DNA of 64,000 nucleotides from an uncultured Hyphomicrobiaceae bacterium (GTDB lineage: Bacteria > Pseudomonadota > Alphaproteobacteria > Rhizobiales > CALHAX01): the NCBI GenBank assembly GCA_937931785.1, contig CALHAX010000039.1:1-64000 (forward strand), read 5' to 3'. A program made the translations under genes and the position numbers. Every line of letters begins with the position of its first letter. The stretch's first letter is position 1. The notes under the pieces are model-generated. The model was given only the letters and a program-made list of their open reading frames with translations, had not been told where the DNA came from and searched no databases. This document shows, in pieces, positions 56,801-64,000 of this stretch.

Positions 56801-56980
56801 GGTGTCGACAACCTGAGGTGAAGCGCCCGTGTATTGTGTCGTTACGGATACGACGGCGCGGTCTGCGTCCGGGAGTTCGCGAACCGGCAGTCCGAACACG
56901 CTGGACAGTCCGAATACGATAATCAACAGACTGGCAACTGCGGCCAGTACTGGTCTGCGGATGGCGAGTTCGGGTAGCAC
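53882..56980 (-). CDS. RND-family multidrug efflux permease
   Basis: Inner-membrane proton-driven pump subunit of 1032 residues. N terminus LPELAIRRPVLAAVASLLIIVFGL is typical. The proton-relay pair is in GLVVDDAIVMLENV and the relay lysine in GLMAKNGILIVEFANQL. Twelve membrane helices and two large periplasmic loops follow the HAE1 layout. The length fits HAE1-type pumps. The adaptor gene overlaps the start by one base. No outer-membrane factor or TetR regulator is in the window, so substrates cannot be inferred. Confidence 0.93.
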   Translation of the reverse strand: MLPELAIRRPVLAAVASLLIIVFGLSSVFGLPVRELPDADRAVVSVTTQYTGASPQVVDTEIAEIIEGSVSGIAGVRTISSESRRGRSRTRIEFETSRNIDEAANDVRDAVGRVRSRLPEDADDPQVVKSDADGDPVIWMAVTSDRHTTAEITDYLERVINDRIATLDGVARLNIYGKRRLAVRIWLDRKAMAARRITVRDVEDALTRNNLELPAGNIKSVTRQMLVRLDTRLTSMEQFRKLVVSEAEGYTIRLGDIARVEQGIEDENTIVRVDGKDAIGMGVLRQSQANTMAISKAVRAEVAKLTPTLPEGMTINIGSDDATYIAASLREVVIALMISLVLVVLVILVGLRSWRATIIPAITIPVSLVGCFAFISILGFSINVLTLLALLLAIGLVVDDAIVMLENVQRRIDMGETPLVAGVRGGRQVTFAIIATSVTLVAVFVPISFLEGQVGRLFVEFGFVMAAAVVISTFVALTACPALASRLLRPSSSTLANTEFAAQPKGISGAYGRLLNKALDAPLIVVAACGLIAIASYLVLQSLPRELAPKEDRGLIFVPIAAPLGSTKTFTDRQARKIEGMMGPLRERGEFRTVYGYTGWGNRPHRSFLVIRLTRWEDRERSSREIASSLIPGITGLPGARGFPVTPAGLGLRGNSSPLRIVVSGADFASVQTWAKQLLAAARENSGLRNAELNYDENEPQLTLSIDRERANDLGVSAETIAGTLRTMLASREITRFVNRGREYAVVLQAADEDRTSPDAIDGIFVRANDGTTLVPLSALVIKTEGAASASLRRFARMPSIRLTAALADSYPLGKAIADMEATARDILPPEARLSLDGQSREFRNSSGGVLFVVGLAILIVFLVLAAQFESFIHPIVILLSVPLAIAGAVYALWFAGLSINVFSQIGILLLIGLMAKNGILIVEFANQLRETGLDARTAVHQASVIRLRAIVMTVVSTIFGALPLVLASGAGAESRIAIGTVIMGGLLLSSVLTLFLTPVLYAWLAPLTRSRKTVHDALEAALETPHDEQRV

Positions 56981-58170
56981 TAGCTGCCGTCCTTCTTGTC
57001 TGCCCCGCCTCGTGATTTGCGGGGAAGTTCAGCGGTTGGTGTCGGCGTGACTGATTTCGAATTTAGATCAGATGGCTGGATTTTTATTCTCGCTCCATCT
57101 TTCAGGCGGTGTGTTCCCTCGCTGACCACCCGGTCACCGGATTTGGCACCAGACCTGATTTCGATCACTCCGTCGCGCCGTTGTCCTGTTTCGACTGGTT
57201 TCCTGGTCACGGCTTCTCCGTTTGCGTCGACCACATAGATGAATTTTCTATCGCCTTCCACGACGAGTGCTTCTTCGGGGATGGCCGGGCTCTGGCGTTC
57301 GTCAAGTTGCACGGTGAGGCGCATGAACATGCCGACCGGGAGTGCACCATCCTTGTTAGGAACGCGGACATGCACCTTGAATGCGCGACCGACGGGATCG
57401 ATACGTTTGTCAATTGCGACGACGGTGCCCTTGAATGTGCGGTTGGGAAATGCGGCACTTTCGGCTTTGACGGAGGAGCCTTTGCGAATGATTGGATAGA
57501 GGGACTCCGGCAAGCGTGTCTCTATTTCGATGGACGATACATCGTCGAGGGTCGTTAGCATAACGTCGGTGTCGACGCGCGCGCCAATGTCAATTTCACG
57601 CATGCCTGTACGCCCCGAAAAGGGGGCACGCACTATGCGGTCCGACAGTCGTCGTTTGGCCCGTATCCGCTCTGCTTTGGCAATCGCCTGCTTGGCTCGC
57701 AATTCAATCACGCGAGCTTCGGCAATGTTGCGCTGGCGGTACAACTTTTCCGCACGCTTGAGTGCGATGTTCGCTTCTTCCAGTTTGGAAATCGCCTCGG
57801 CCAGATCTGCTTGCTGGATTTCATCATCGAGTTTGGCGAGCACTGCACCGGTTTTTACAACACGGCCAGGTTCAATTGACAGCGCCGTGATGCGGCCAGA
57901 TGATGATGAAACGATATTGACGGACTGCAACGCGCGGGTGCTGCCAACTGCTTCAACCGTTTGGCGGAATGTTTTTGTTTCGATTTGTGCAACCAGAACG
58001 GGAGATGCGCGATCCCCGCGTGACTTACGACCGCCACCCTTGCTTTTTGCGCCCTTTACCGCGGCGTCGGTGGGTCCGCTGGCGGGCCAGATGCCAGCCT
58101 GGAAGGTGTAGCCCGCTGCGGCGATTGCGCCAAGAACAAGGACCACAAGCAATTGACGCAGAACGGGCAC
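56980..58170 (-). CDS. RND efflux periplasmic adaptor
   Basis: Membrane fusion protein of 396 residues. It has an N-terminal anchor (LLVVLVLGAIAAAGYTFQ), then the biotinyl-lipoyl-like and helical hairpin regions. Visible motifs are SSSGRITALSIEPGRVVKTGAVLAKLDD, RIVRAPFSGRTGMREIDIGA and VPNKDGALPVGMFMRL. It is the upstream gene of the permease and probably its transcript partner. A basic stretch (KGAKSKGGGRKSRGDR) after the anchor is unusual but plausible as a linker. Confidence 0.92.
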   Translation of the reverse strand: MPVLRQLLVVLVLGAIAAAGYTFQAGIWPASGPTDAAVKGAKSKGGGRKSRGDRASPVLVAQIETKTFRQTVEAVGSTRALQSVNIVSSSSGRITALSIEPGRVVKTGAVLAKLDDEIQQADLAEAISKLEEANIALKRAEKLYRQRNIAEARVIELRAKQAIAKAERIRAKRRLSDRIVRAPFSGRTGMREIDIGARVDTDVMLTTLDDVSSIEIETRLPESLYPIIRKGSSVKAESAAFPNRTFKGTVVAIDKRIDPVGRAFKVHVRVPNKDGALPVGMFMRLTVQLDERQSPAIPEEALVVEGDRKFIYVVDANGEAVTRKPVETGQRRDGVIEIRSGAKSGDRVVSEGTHRLKDGARIKIQPSDLNSKSVTPTPTAELPRKSRGGADKKDGS

Positions 58171-58370
58171 GGTTTGATAAACCTAAGGTGTGAGAGCAGA
58201 AACAACATCTATCGCGTAATCCGCCTGGAACGCCAACTCTACCCGGACTGTCGGGTTAACGCCACGAAAAGCGTTTTCGCGCTGGTCCCTCCAGGAGTTA
58301 CGTGATGAGGACAAACACTGTCGCACGTTGGTGTGCATTGTGTGGCGGGACGTTCAGGTCAGACGTCTTA
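58171..58370. other. Intergenic region upstream of the RND operon
   Basis: Region of 200 bases between hutF and the RND adaptor. It has two short inverted repeats, ACCCG-N6-CGGGT at 58241-58256 and CGAAAA-N3-TTTTCG at 58265-58279, 70-110 bases before the adaptor start. Either may be a regulator site. No gene is seen. Confidence 0.35.
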
Positions 58371-59735
58371 TCAAAGAGTGATTTTAAGGCTGGCAACTGT
58401 TGCGAGATAAGCCTGGGTTATCGCATCGTGGGCAACGTGTCTGCCGTCTTGCACGAGATGGCGGCCGGCGGACCAGACGTCACGGACCATGGTGTCGCTT
58501 CCGGCGAAGATGAAGCTGTCCAGGATCGTATCGCCTGACCGGTTGGCGAGGTCGACTGCCGCGGCATCCAGTGCGAGTAGGTCGGCCCACGCGCCCGGAG
58601 CGATGCGCCCCGTGTCGCGGGCGGCGGCTTGAGCTCCGCCTGACACTGCGGCGTCGAAGAGCCGTCGGCCGGTTGATTTTTCCAATGTCGCAAGGGTTGC
58701 GCGCGCGTGATCTCTCAGACGTTGCGAATGCTCAAGCGTGCGCAATTCCTCTGAAAGGGAGATGCGGATGTTGGAGTCCGAGCCGATGGCAACCGCACCG
58801 TTGTTCTGAAACCATCGCACGCCGTCGAATATTCCGTCGCCAAGGCTGGATTCCGTCAAGGGGCACAAACCGGCGACTGCGCCTGTCTTTGCAAGGAGGA
58901 TCGTTTCATGTGGTTCCATCTGCGTGCAATGAATCAAGCACCAATTTTCATCCACATTGTGGTGGTCAAGCAACCATTCAACGGGGCGCTGTCCCCACGC
59001 GTTCTGAACTTCCTCCACTTCGGCAACCTGTTCGGCCAGGTGCATGTGGATGAGGTTGTCACGACTGCTTTCAAGTACGTATTCAAGACCTTTGGGTGAA
59101 ATGGCCCGTAAACTGTGCGGTGCGATGCCGATCGTGCAGTCCTCAGGCAATGCCGACACGCTGGCTCTTGCGCCTTCCAGAAGTCTGACAAAGCGATCCG
59201 GATCGTTGCCGAAGCGGATTTGCCCCGGTGCGAGATCGCGCTGATCGCAGCCACCGTACTGGTAGTAGACCGGGAGCAACGTGAGGCCTATGCCGCTCGT
59301 TTGCGAAGCGGCGACGATGCGTTCGGACATCTCGGAAAGGTTGTCATATGGTGCGCCGCCAGGTTGATGATGGAGATAGTGGAACTCTACGTTCGTTGCG
59401 TAACCGGCTTCCAGCATTTCCATCTGTACGAATGTCGCTATGGCCTCGATGTGCTCCGGGGTCAGTTGATCGAGGAAGCGGAACATTAACTGGCGCCAGG
59501 TCCAGAAGGAATCCCTCGGATCGGGACCCTGGTGTTCTGTCAGGCCAGCCATGGCGCGCTGGAAAGCATGGCTATGGGCGTTCACGGGGGCGGGGAGTAA
59601 AATTCCAGTTTGTATGCCTTCAGGTTTCACGTCTGTTTCGACACGTTCGATGCGGCCTGATTTGCTGATGTCTACGCGAACATTACGCTTCCACCCGTCT
59701 TGCGTCAGTGCCCGGTTCGCCCACAATGTCGACAT
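58371..59735 (-). CDS. hutF: Formimidoylglutamate deiminase
   Basis: Amidohydrolase that removes ammonia from N-formimino-glutamate to give N-formyl-glutamate, step four of the five-step histidine degradation route. It has 454 residues from ATG 59735. Metal ligands are in APVNAHSHAFQRAM, HMHLAEQ and later IGSDSNIRI; FNRALEL-type and WTWRQLMFRF patterns fit HutF. It is divergent from hutI with 81 bases between starts. The frame extends to 59801 but the family start is at the internal ATG. Confidence 0.92.
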   Translation of the reverse strand: MSTLWANRALTQDGWKRNVRVDISKSGRIERVETDVKPEGIQTGILLPAPVNAHSHAFQRAMAGLTEHQGPDPRDSFWTWRQLMFRFLDQLTPEHIEAIATFVQMEMLEAGYATNVEFHYLHHQPGGAPYDNLSEMSERIVAASQTSGIGLTLLPVYYQYGGCDQRDLAPGQIRFGNDPDRFVRLLEGARASVSALPEDCTIGIAPHSLRAISPKGLEYVLESSRDNLIHMHLAEQVAEVEEVQNAWGQRPVEWLLDHHNVDENWCLIHCTQMEPHETILLAKTGAVAGLCPLTESSLGDGIFDGVRWFQNNGAVAIGSDSNIRISLSEELRTLEHSQRLRDHARATLATLEKSTGRRLFDAAVSGGAQAAARDTGRIAPGAWADLLALDAAAVDLANRSGDTILDSFIFAGSDTMVRDVWSAGRHLVQDGRHVAHDAITQAYLATVASLKITL

Positions 59736-59748
59736 GGTTCTACTCGTA

Positions 59749-59779
59749 TTGACACGCGATAACATGTACGTACCTATTG
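59749..59779 (+). promoter_or_regulatory. Candidate promoter/operator between hutF and hutI
   Basis: In the 81-base divergent spacer TTGACA (59749-59754) is followed after 19 bases by CTATTG (59774-59779), a loose sigma70-like pair pointing toward hutI. It overlaps ATGTACGTAC, containing the palindrome GTACGTAC, where a HutC-type repressor could bind. No hutC is present in the window. Confidence is low. Confidence 0.3.
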
Positions 59780-59816
59780 CGAGTGCCCTTTCACAAATCA
59801 AGCGAAATGACTAACG

Positions 59817-61010
59817 ATGCTGTACCGGAACGCAACCCTTGCGACGATGGATGCAGGACATCCTTATGGTTTGGTGGATCGTGGCGCTGTGGTCGTGGAA
59901 GGTGCGAGTATCCAATGGGTGGGCTCTGAGAAAGATCTGCCCAAGACTCATCATGGTCACGAGATGACCGACCTCGAAGGGCGGCTCGTGACACCCGGGC
60001 TGATCGATTGCCACACGCATATTGTGCATGGCGGACATCGGGCGGGTGAGTTTGAAATGCGACTTGAAGGGGCGACATACGAAGAGGTCGCGCGTGCCGG
60101 TGGTGGCATCGTTTCGACGGTTGGTGCAACGCGGAATGCCAGTGTCGACGCACTTGTACAGTGGGCGCTGCCGCGTGTTGATGCGCTGTTGACTGAGGGT
60201 GTGTGTGTGGTCGAGATCAAGTCAGGATACGGGCTCGATCATGAGACGGAATTGAACATGCTTCGTGCGGCACGGATGATTGCCGATGTTCGACCTGTTC
60301 TTGTTCATACCAGCTTTCTTGGAGCACATGCCGTGCCGGGAGACTATCATGACCGGCCGGATAGTTACATCGATGATATTTGTCTCCCTGCGCTTCGAGC
60401 CGCGCATGCAGAGGGTCTTGTTGATGCCGTTGACGGGTTTTGCGAGGATATCGCTTTCAGCCCGGATCAGATCGCACGTGTGTTTGAAGTGGCGCGTGAG
60501 CTTGGTCTACCTGTCAAACTGCATGCCGAACAACTTTCGCATTTAGGGGGCACGCAACTGGCAGCGCAGTTCGGTGCATTGTCTGCTGATCATGTGGAGT
60601 ATGCGACGCCGGCGGATGCCAAGGCTCTTGCGGCAGCGGGAACGGTGGCGGTTCTTCTCCCCGGGGCCTTCTACACTCTGCGCGAGACGCACGTGCCACC
60701 TGTTGCAGCGTTTCGGAAACATGGCGTTCCGATGGCTGTTGCGACGGATTGTAATCCGGGATCATCACCGTTGGCTTCGCTCCTGCTTGCCATGAACATG
60801 GCTTGCACATTGTTCGGTTTGACACCGGAGGAAGCTCTGGCCGGCGTTACGCGACATGCGGCCAAAGCGCTTGGGATCACGGACTGTGGCATGCTTGGAA
60901 GTGGAATGCGGGCAGATCTCGCGGTGTGGGACGTCGAGCAACCTGCGGAGTTGGCATATCGCATCGGCTTCAATCCGTTGTATCAACGTATTTTTGCTGG
61001 TGCATCGTGA
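59817..61010 (+). CDS. hutI: Imidazolonepropionase
   Basis: Opens the imidazolone ring to N-formimino-glutamate. It has 397 residues. Metal-binding motifs are [12 protein letters not shown] near the N terminus and [10 protein letters not shown]; the substrate-binding [10 protein letters not shown] is present, and [10 protein letters not shown] holds the late aspartate. The stop overlaps the GTG start of hutH. It opens the hutI-hutH-hutG-PhyH series. Confidence 0.96.
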   Translation: MLYRNATLATMDAGHPYGLVDRGAVVVEGASIQWVGSEKDLPKTHHGHEMTDLEGRLVTPGLIDCHTHIVHGGHRAGEFEMRLEGATYEEVARAGGGIVSTVGATRNASVDALVQWALPRVDALLTEGVCVVEIKSGYGLDHETELNMLRAARMIADVRPVLVHTSFLGAHAVPGDYHDRPDSYIDDICLPALRAAHAEGLVDAVDGFCEDIAFSPDQIARVFEVARELGLPVKLHAEQLSHLGGTQLAAQFGALSADHVEYATPADAKALAAAGTVAVLLPGAFYTLRETHVPPVAAFRKHGVPMAVATDCNPGSSPLASLLLAMNMACTLFGLTPEEALAGVTRHAAKALGITDCGMLGSGMRADLAVWDVEQPAELAYRIGFNPLYQRIFAGAS

Positions 61011-62545
61011 GTGTTATCCTTCATCCCGGCCAGACCACGTTGCAGGACCTGGCCCTGATCTGGCGTGGGGCCGCTGTTGAATTGTCTCGCGATGCGCGAC
61101 GTGATGTCGAGGCGGCAGCGGCGTCCGTTTACCGTGCGGTCGAGAGGGGCAAAGCCGTCTACGGCGTGAATACCGGGTTCGGGAAACTGGCGACGGTCAA
61201 GATTGCGGCGGACGATACCGAGAGGCTCCAGCGTAATCTGATACTTTCGCACTGTTGTGGCGTTGGTGAATCGCTGGAAACCGATACGACGCGGCTGATG
61301 ATGGTGTTGAAGATTTTATCGCTTGGCCGTGGTGCGTCAGGTGTGCGTTGGACGTTGATCGAACTCCTCGAAAATATGATCCGGCTTGATGTCACGCCAA
61401 TCGTTCCCGTTCAGGGATCGGTGGGGGCTTCGGGAGATCTTGCCCCGCTGGCTCATGTGGCCGCGGTGATGATTGGCGAGGGGCAGGCACGTGTCGGCGG
61501 AGAGATTCTTAGCGGACGCGAGGCGCTGGAGACGGTGAAGCTTGAACCGATCGTACTCGGTCCCAAGGAAGGCCTTGCGCTGATCAACGGGACGCAGTTT
61601 TCAACTGCCTGTGCGCTTGCCGGTCTGTTTCGTGCCTGGCGCTGTGCGGCGAACGCGGTAATCACATCCGCATTGAGTACTGATGCCATCATGGGCTCCA
61701 CCGCGCCTCTTGTGGATGAAATTCATACGTTGCGGGGACATCGCGGGCAGATCGAGGTTGCGCGTGCGATGCGTGGTCTGATGACCGGGAGCGAAATTCG
61801 TGAGAGCCATCGCGATGGCGATACGCGTGTGCAAGACCCGTACTGCATTCGATGTCAGCCTCAGGTGACTGGCGCTGCGATGGATCTTTTGCAGTTTGCC
61901 GGAAGTACGCTGGAGGTCGAGGCCAACGCGGTGACGGACAATCCGCTTGTTCTCGTAGAACAAGACCGTATTGTTTCAGGTGGTAATTTTCATGCGGAAC
62001 CTGTGGCCTTTGCAGCTGATCAGATTGCGCTGGCCCTGTCTGAAATTGGGGCCATTGCGCAGCGACGTGTCGCGTTGATGGTTGACCCGACACTGAGTTT
62101 TGATCTTCCGCCGTTCCTGACGCCGGATCCGGGGCTGAATTCAGGTTTCATGATTGCCGAAGTGACGACAGCGGCATTGATGAGCGAGAACAAGCATCTT
62201 GCAAATCCGTGTTCAACAGACTCAACCCCAACTTCGGCGAACCAGGAAGATCACGTCAGCATGGCGGCGCATGGTGCCCGGAGGTTGTACCGGATGGTGG
62301 ATAACCTGGAGACGATCCTTGGTGTCGAGCTGTTGTGTGCGGGGCAAGGCATCGAATTCCGTGCACCGCTCAAGACCAGTCCGGCGTTGGCAAAGATTCT
62401 TGACGCTGTCCGGTGTGTGGTGCCGCCACTTGAACAGGACAGATATATGGCGTTGGACCTCCAGGCGGCTCAAAGTTTGATCTCGGGCGGGCAATTGTTA
62501 ACCCATGTCGATCTACCGACGTTCGTGACGGGAGGTGTGGCATGA
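61007..62545 (+). CDS. hutH: Histidine ammonia-lyase
   Basis: Converts histidine to urocanate. It has 512 residues from GTG 61007; the frame is open further upstream but that part lies inside hutI. The MIO cofactor triad Ala-Ser-Gly is at 141-143 in [25 protein letters not shown] and NCNPA-type late motifs are as expected, and [10 protein letters not shown] is also seen. It overlaps hutI and hutG by four bases each side, so the series is tightly coupled. Confidence 0.96.
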   Translation: MSVILHPGQTTLQDLALIWRGAAVELSRDARRDVEAAAASVYRAVERGKAVYGVNTGFGKLATVKIAADDTERLQRNLILSHCCGVGESLETDTTRLMMVLKILSLGRGASGVRWTLIELLENMIRLDVTPIVPVQGSVGASGDLAPLAHVAAVMIGEGQARVGGEILSGREALETVKLEPIVLGPKEGLALINGTQFSTACALAGLFRAWRCAANAVITSALSTDAIMGSTAPLVDEIHTLRGHRGQIEVARAMRGLMTGSEIRESHRDGDTRVQDPYCIRCQPQVTGAAMDLLQFAGSTLEVEANAVTDNPLVLVEQDRIVSGGNFHAEPVAFAADQIALALSEIGAIAQRRVALMVDPTLSFDLPPFLTPDPGLNSGFMIAEVTTAALMSENKHLANPCSTDSTPTSANQEDHVSMAAHGARRLYRMVDNLETILGVELLCAGQGIEFRAPLKTSPALAKILDAVRCVVPPLEQDRYMALDLQAAQSLISGGQLLTHVDLPTFVTGGVA

Positions 62546-63354
62546 CGCCTGTTGAGGTGGTTCGTGGCGATGGTCCGATTGTTCTGGGCGTCCCACATAC
62601 GGGAACGCATGTTCCAGAGGATATTTTTTCCTCTCTCACGCCGCGTGGGCAGGAACTGGCGGATACGGACTGGCACATCCATCAGCTGTATGATGGACTT
62701 GTTCCGGACGTCACGATGGTGCGCGCATCGTTTCATCGCTATGTCATTGATGCGAATCGCGATCCGTCCGGTGCGAGCCTCTACCCCGGACAGAATACGA
62801 CTGGACTGGTTCCAACGACTGATTTTGACGGCGCGCCACTGTGGAACGTTCTGCCGAGCGCGGCTGATATTGAGCAGAGAAAAACTGCGTATCATACGCT
62901 TTATCATGCCGCTCTGGCTGATGAACTGCAGCGTGTGCGGGCAGTCCACGGTGTTGCTATCCTCTACGATTGCCACTCCATCCGATCGCATATTCCATAT
63001 CTGTTCGACGGTGTATTGCCGGACTTCAATATCGGTACGAACACTGGCGTGACATGCGCGCCGGACCTTGCGAAGCGCGTTGAGGATGTGTGTGATGCGG
63101 CAGAGGGGTACAGCACCGTGACCAATGGTCGTTTTAAAGGGGGCTGGACGACACGACACTATGGCAAGCCGGATCTTGGTGTCCATGCGATTCAGATGGA
63201 GTTGGCGCAATCCACCTATCTGACCGAGGAACAACCCCCATGGACTTATCATGTCACCAAGGCTGACAGACTACGGATGCATTTGAAAACCATTCTGGAA
63301 GTATTGAGTACGTGGGCGCACGAGCAGGATGCCACATCGAGTGAGGACCAATGA
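62542..63354 (+). CDS. hutG: N-formylglutamate deformylase
   Basis: Hydrolyses N-formylglutamate to glutamate and formate, last step of the route started by HutF. It has 270 residues. Motifs are [42 protein letters not shown] and [16 protein letters not shown], all typical of the FGase family. It is coupled to hutH and followed by a dioxygenase after one base. Confidence 0.94.
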   Translation: MTPVEVVRGDGPIVLGVPHTGTHVPEDIFSSLTPRGQELADTDWHIHQLYDGLVPDVTMVRASFHRYVIDANRDPSGASLYPGQNTTGLVPTTDFDGAPLWNVLPSAADIEQRKTAYHTLYHAALADELQRVRAVHGVAILYDCHSIRSHIPYLFDGVLPDFNIGTNTGVTCAPDLAKRVEDVCDAAEGYSTVTNGRFKGGWTTRHYGKPDLGVHAIQMELAQSTYLTEEQPPWTYHVTKADRLRMHLKTILEVLSTWAHEQDATSSEDQ

Positions 63355-63355
63355 C

Positions 63356-64000
63356 ATGACCTTGAATGCCGAAGAGTTGTTGAGTGATGTGCAGGTCGAG
63401 CAATTTCAATCGAAAGGCGCTGTGCTGCTTAAAGGCGTGTTTCTGGATTGGGTCGAAAGTGCACAGGCCGCTATTGAAGAGAACAAATCCAATCCGAGTT
63501 GGCGGGAACGAACGTATCGGCCGGACGATGGTGGCGCGCCGTTCTTTCAGGACTACTGCGTCTGGTCACAGTTCGACGGGTACAAGGCGCTTGTTGCGGA
63601 TTCACCGATGCCTGCGCTCGCTGCCCGCTTGATGACCTCGAAGACGGCGCGTGTGTTCCATGACCATATTCTGGTGAAGGAGCCGGGGAATTCCGTCGTT
63701 ACGCCATGGCATCAGGACCAGCCCTATTATCTTGTTGAAGGACAAAAGACTGTCAGTTTCTGGGTCCCGCTCGATCCGGTGCCGCGTGAGCGGACCATTG
63801 AATATGTTGCCGGGTCGCATCAATGGGGCAAGAGCTTCAGACCCAAGCGGTTTGACGGAACGGACCTCTTCGAGAATGACACCTCGGAAGCTGTGCCGGA
63901 CGTTGATGCCGAGCGTGACAACCTCGAAATCCTCGGTTGGGCGGTTGAACCAGGTGACGCTGTGGCCTTCTCGTTCCGCACATTGCATGGCGCGCCTGCA
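63356..64000 (+). CDS. Phytanoyl-CoA dioxygenase family protein, 3'-truncated by the window edge
   Basis: About 215 residues of a Fe(II)/2-oxoglutarate oxygenase. It starts ATG 63356, one base after the hutG stop. The iron motif HxD is in TPWHQDQPYYL, the rest of the fold (TVSFWVPLDPV, YVAGSHQWG) follows, and the last His may be in FRTLHGAPA at the edge. The substrate is not known. Its place directly after hutG suggests expression with histidine use, but relation to the pathway is only inferred. Confidence 0.85.
   Translation, partial: MTLNAEELLSDVQVEQFQSKGAVLLKGVFLDWVESAQAAIEENKSNPSWRERTYRPDDGGAPFFQDYCVWSQFDGYKALVADSPMPALAARLMTSKTARVFHDHILVKEPGNSVVTPWHQDQPYYLVEGQKTVSFWVPLDPVPRERTIEYVAGSHQWGKSFRPKRFDGTDLFENDTSEAVPDVDAERDNLEILGWAVEPGDAVAFSFRTLHGAPA

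Noticed and set aside
1-64000. tRNA, rRNA, CRISPR, transposase, integrase or prophage genes
   Set aside because: No tRNA arm motifs in intergenic DNA, no regular repeat-spacer pattern and no recombinase-like protein were found.

Overview
The window looks like one contiguous piece of an alphaproteobacterial chromosome. The evidence is gene order and family details: trpF-trpB-trpA-accD-folC, ihfB-sppA-rpsA-cmk-aroA, a FYDLN-acid (TIGR02300-type) protein, the addB-addA pair beside amgK-murU, and an AccD that has lost its zinc ribbon. I cannot resolve the order or genus. Both ends cut genes (amgK at the left, a PhyH-like dioxygenase at the right).

Layout. 1-8.9 kb (+): peptidoglycan recycling (amgK, murU), AddAB recombination nuclease-helicase, thioredoxin. 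9-20.3 kb (-): folC, accD, trpABF; then lapA-like, ihfB, sppA; rpsA with its own terminator; cmk and aroA. 20.5-25.2 kb: a FYDLN-acid protein, then the most interesting locus of the window. It holds a CqsA/LqsA-type alpha-hydroxyketone autoinducer synthase (+), a CqsS/LqsS-like membrane histidine kinase (-), and an LqsR-like response regulator with an enlarged receiver domain (+). 25.3-30.9 kb: DUF2182 membrane protein, CitE-like lyase, pyridoxal kinase, DUF429 protein, tandem-AAA ATPase. 31.2-38.8 kb: a membrane protein paired with a membrane-anchored ClpP-fold protease-like protein, an STM3941-like protein, asd, and several small envelope proteins (DUF4174, SH3-like, M15 peptidase, J-domain, secreted unknown). 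38.9-43.9 kb (-): leuB and leuD separated by two unknown membrane genes, then three poorly known genes. 44-53.7 kb: FAD monooxygenase, DECR-type SDR, membrane-bound lipase-like protein, PPK2, non-pyrrolysine MttB, an L-2-hydroxyglutarate-oxidase-like flavoprotein, an ankyrin protein. 53.9-58.2 kb (-): RND pump permease and adaptor. 58.4-64 kb: histidine utilisation (hutF divergent from hutI-hutH-hutG) followed by a PhyH-like dioxygenase.

How the genes work together. The left part is conserved housekeeping. The 21-25 kb locus has all the parts expected of an alpha-hydroxyketone (CAI-1/LAI-1-like) quorum-sensing circuit: signal synthase, receptor kinase and stand-alone response regulator. The kinase lacks the fused receiver of Vibrio CqsS, so the separate regulator is its probable phosphate acceptor, as in the Legionella Lqs system. 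An 8-bp inverted repeat lies just upstream of the synthase ribosome binding site, and TTGCAAGA-like words recur between kinase and regulator.

A 91-nt sequence occurs twice (next to the kinase gene and downstream of asd) with 77 of 91 positions identical and no gap. The hut genes encode the five-step formimidoylglutamate deiminase route, but urocanase (hutU) is not in the window. No rRNA, tRNA, CRISPR array, transposase or prophage gene was seen.
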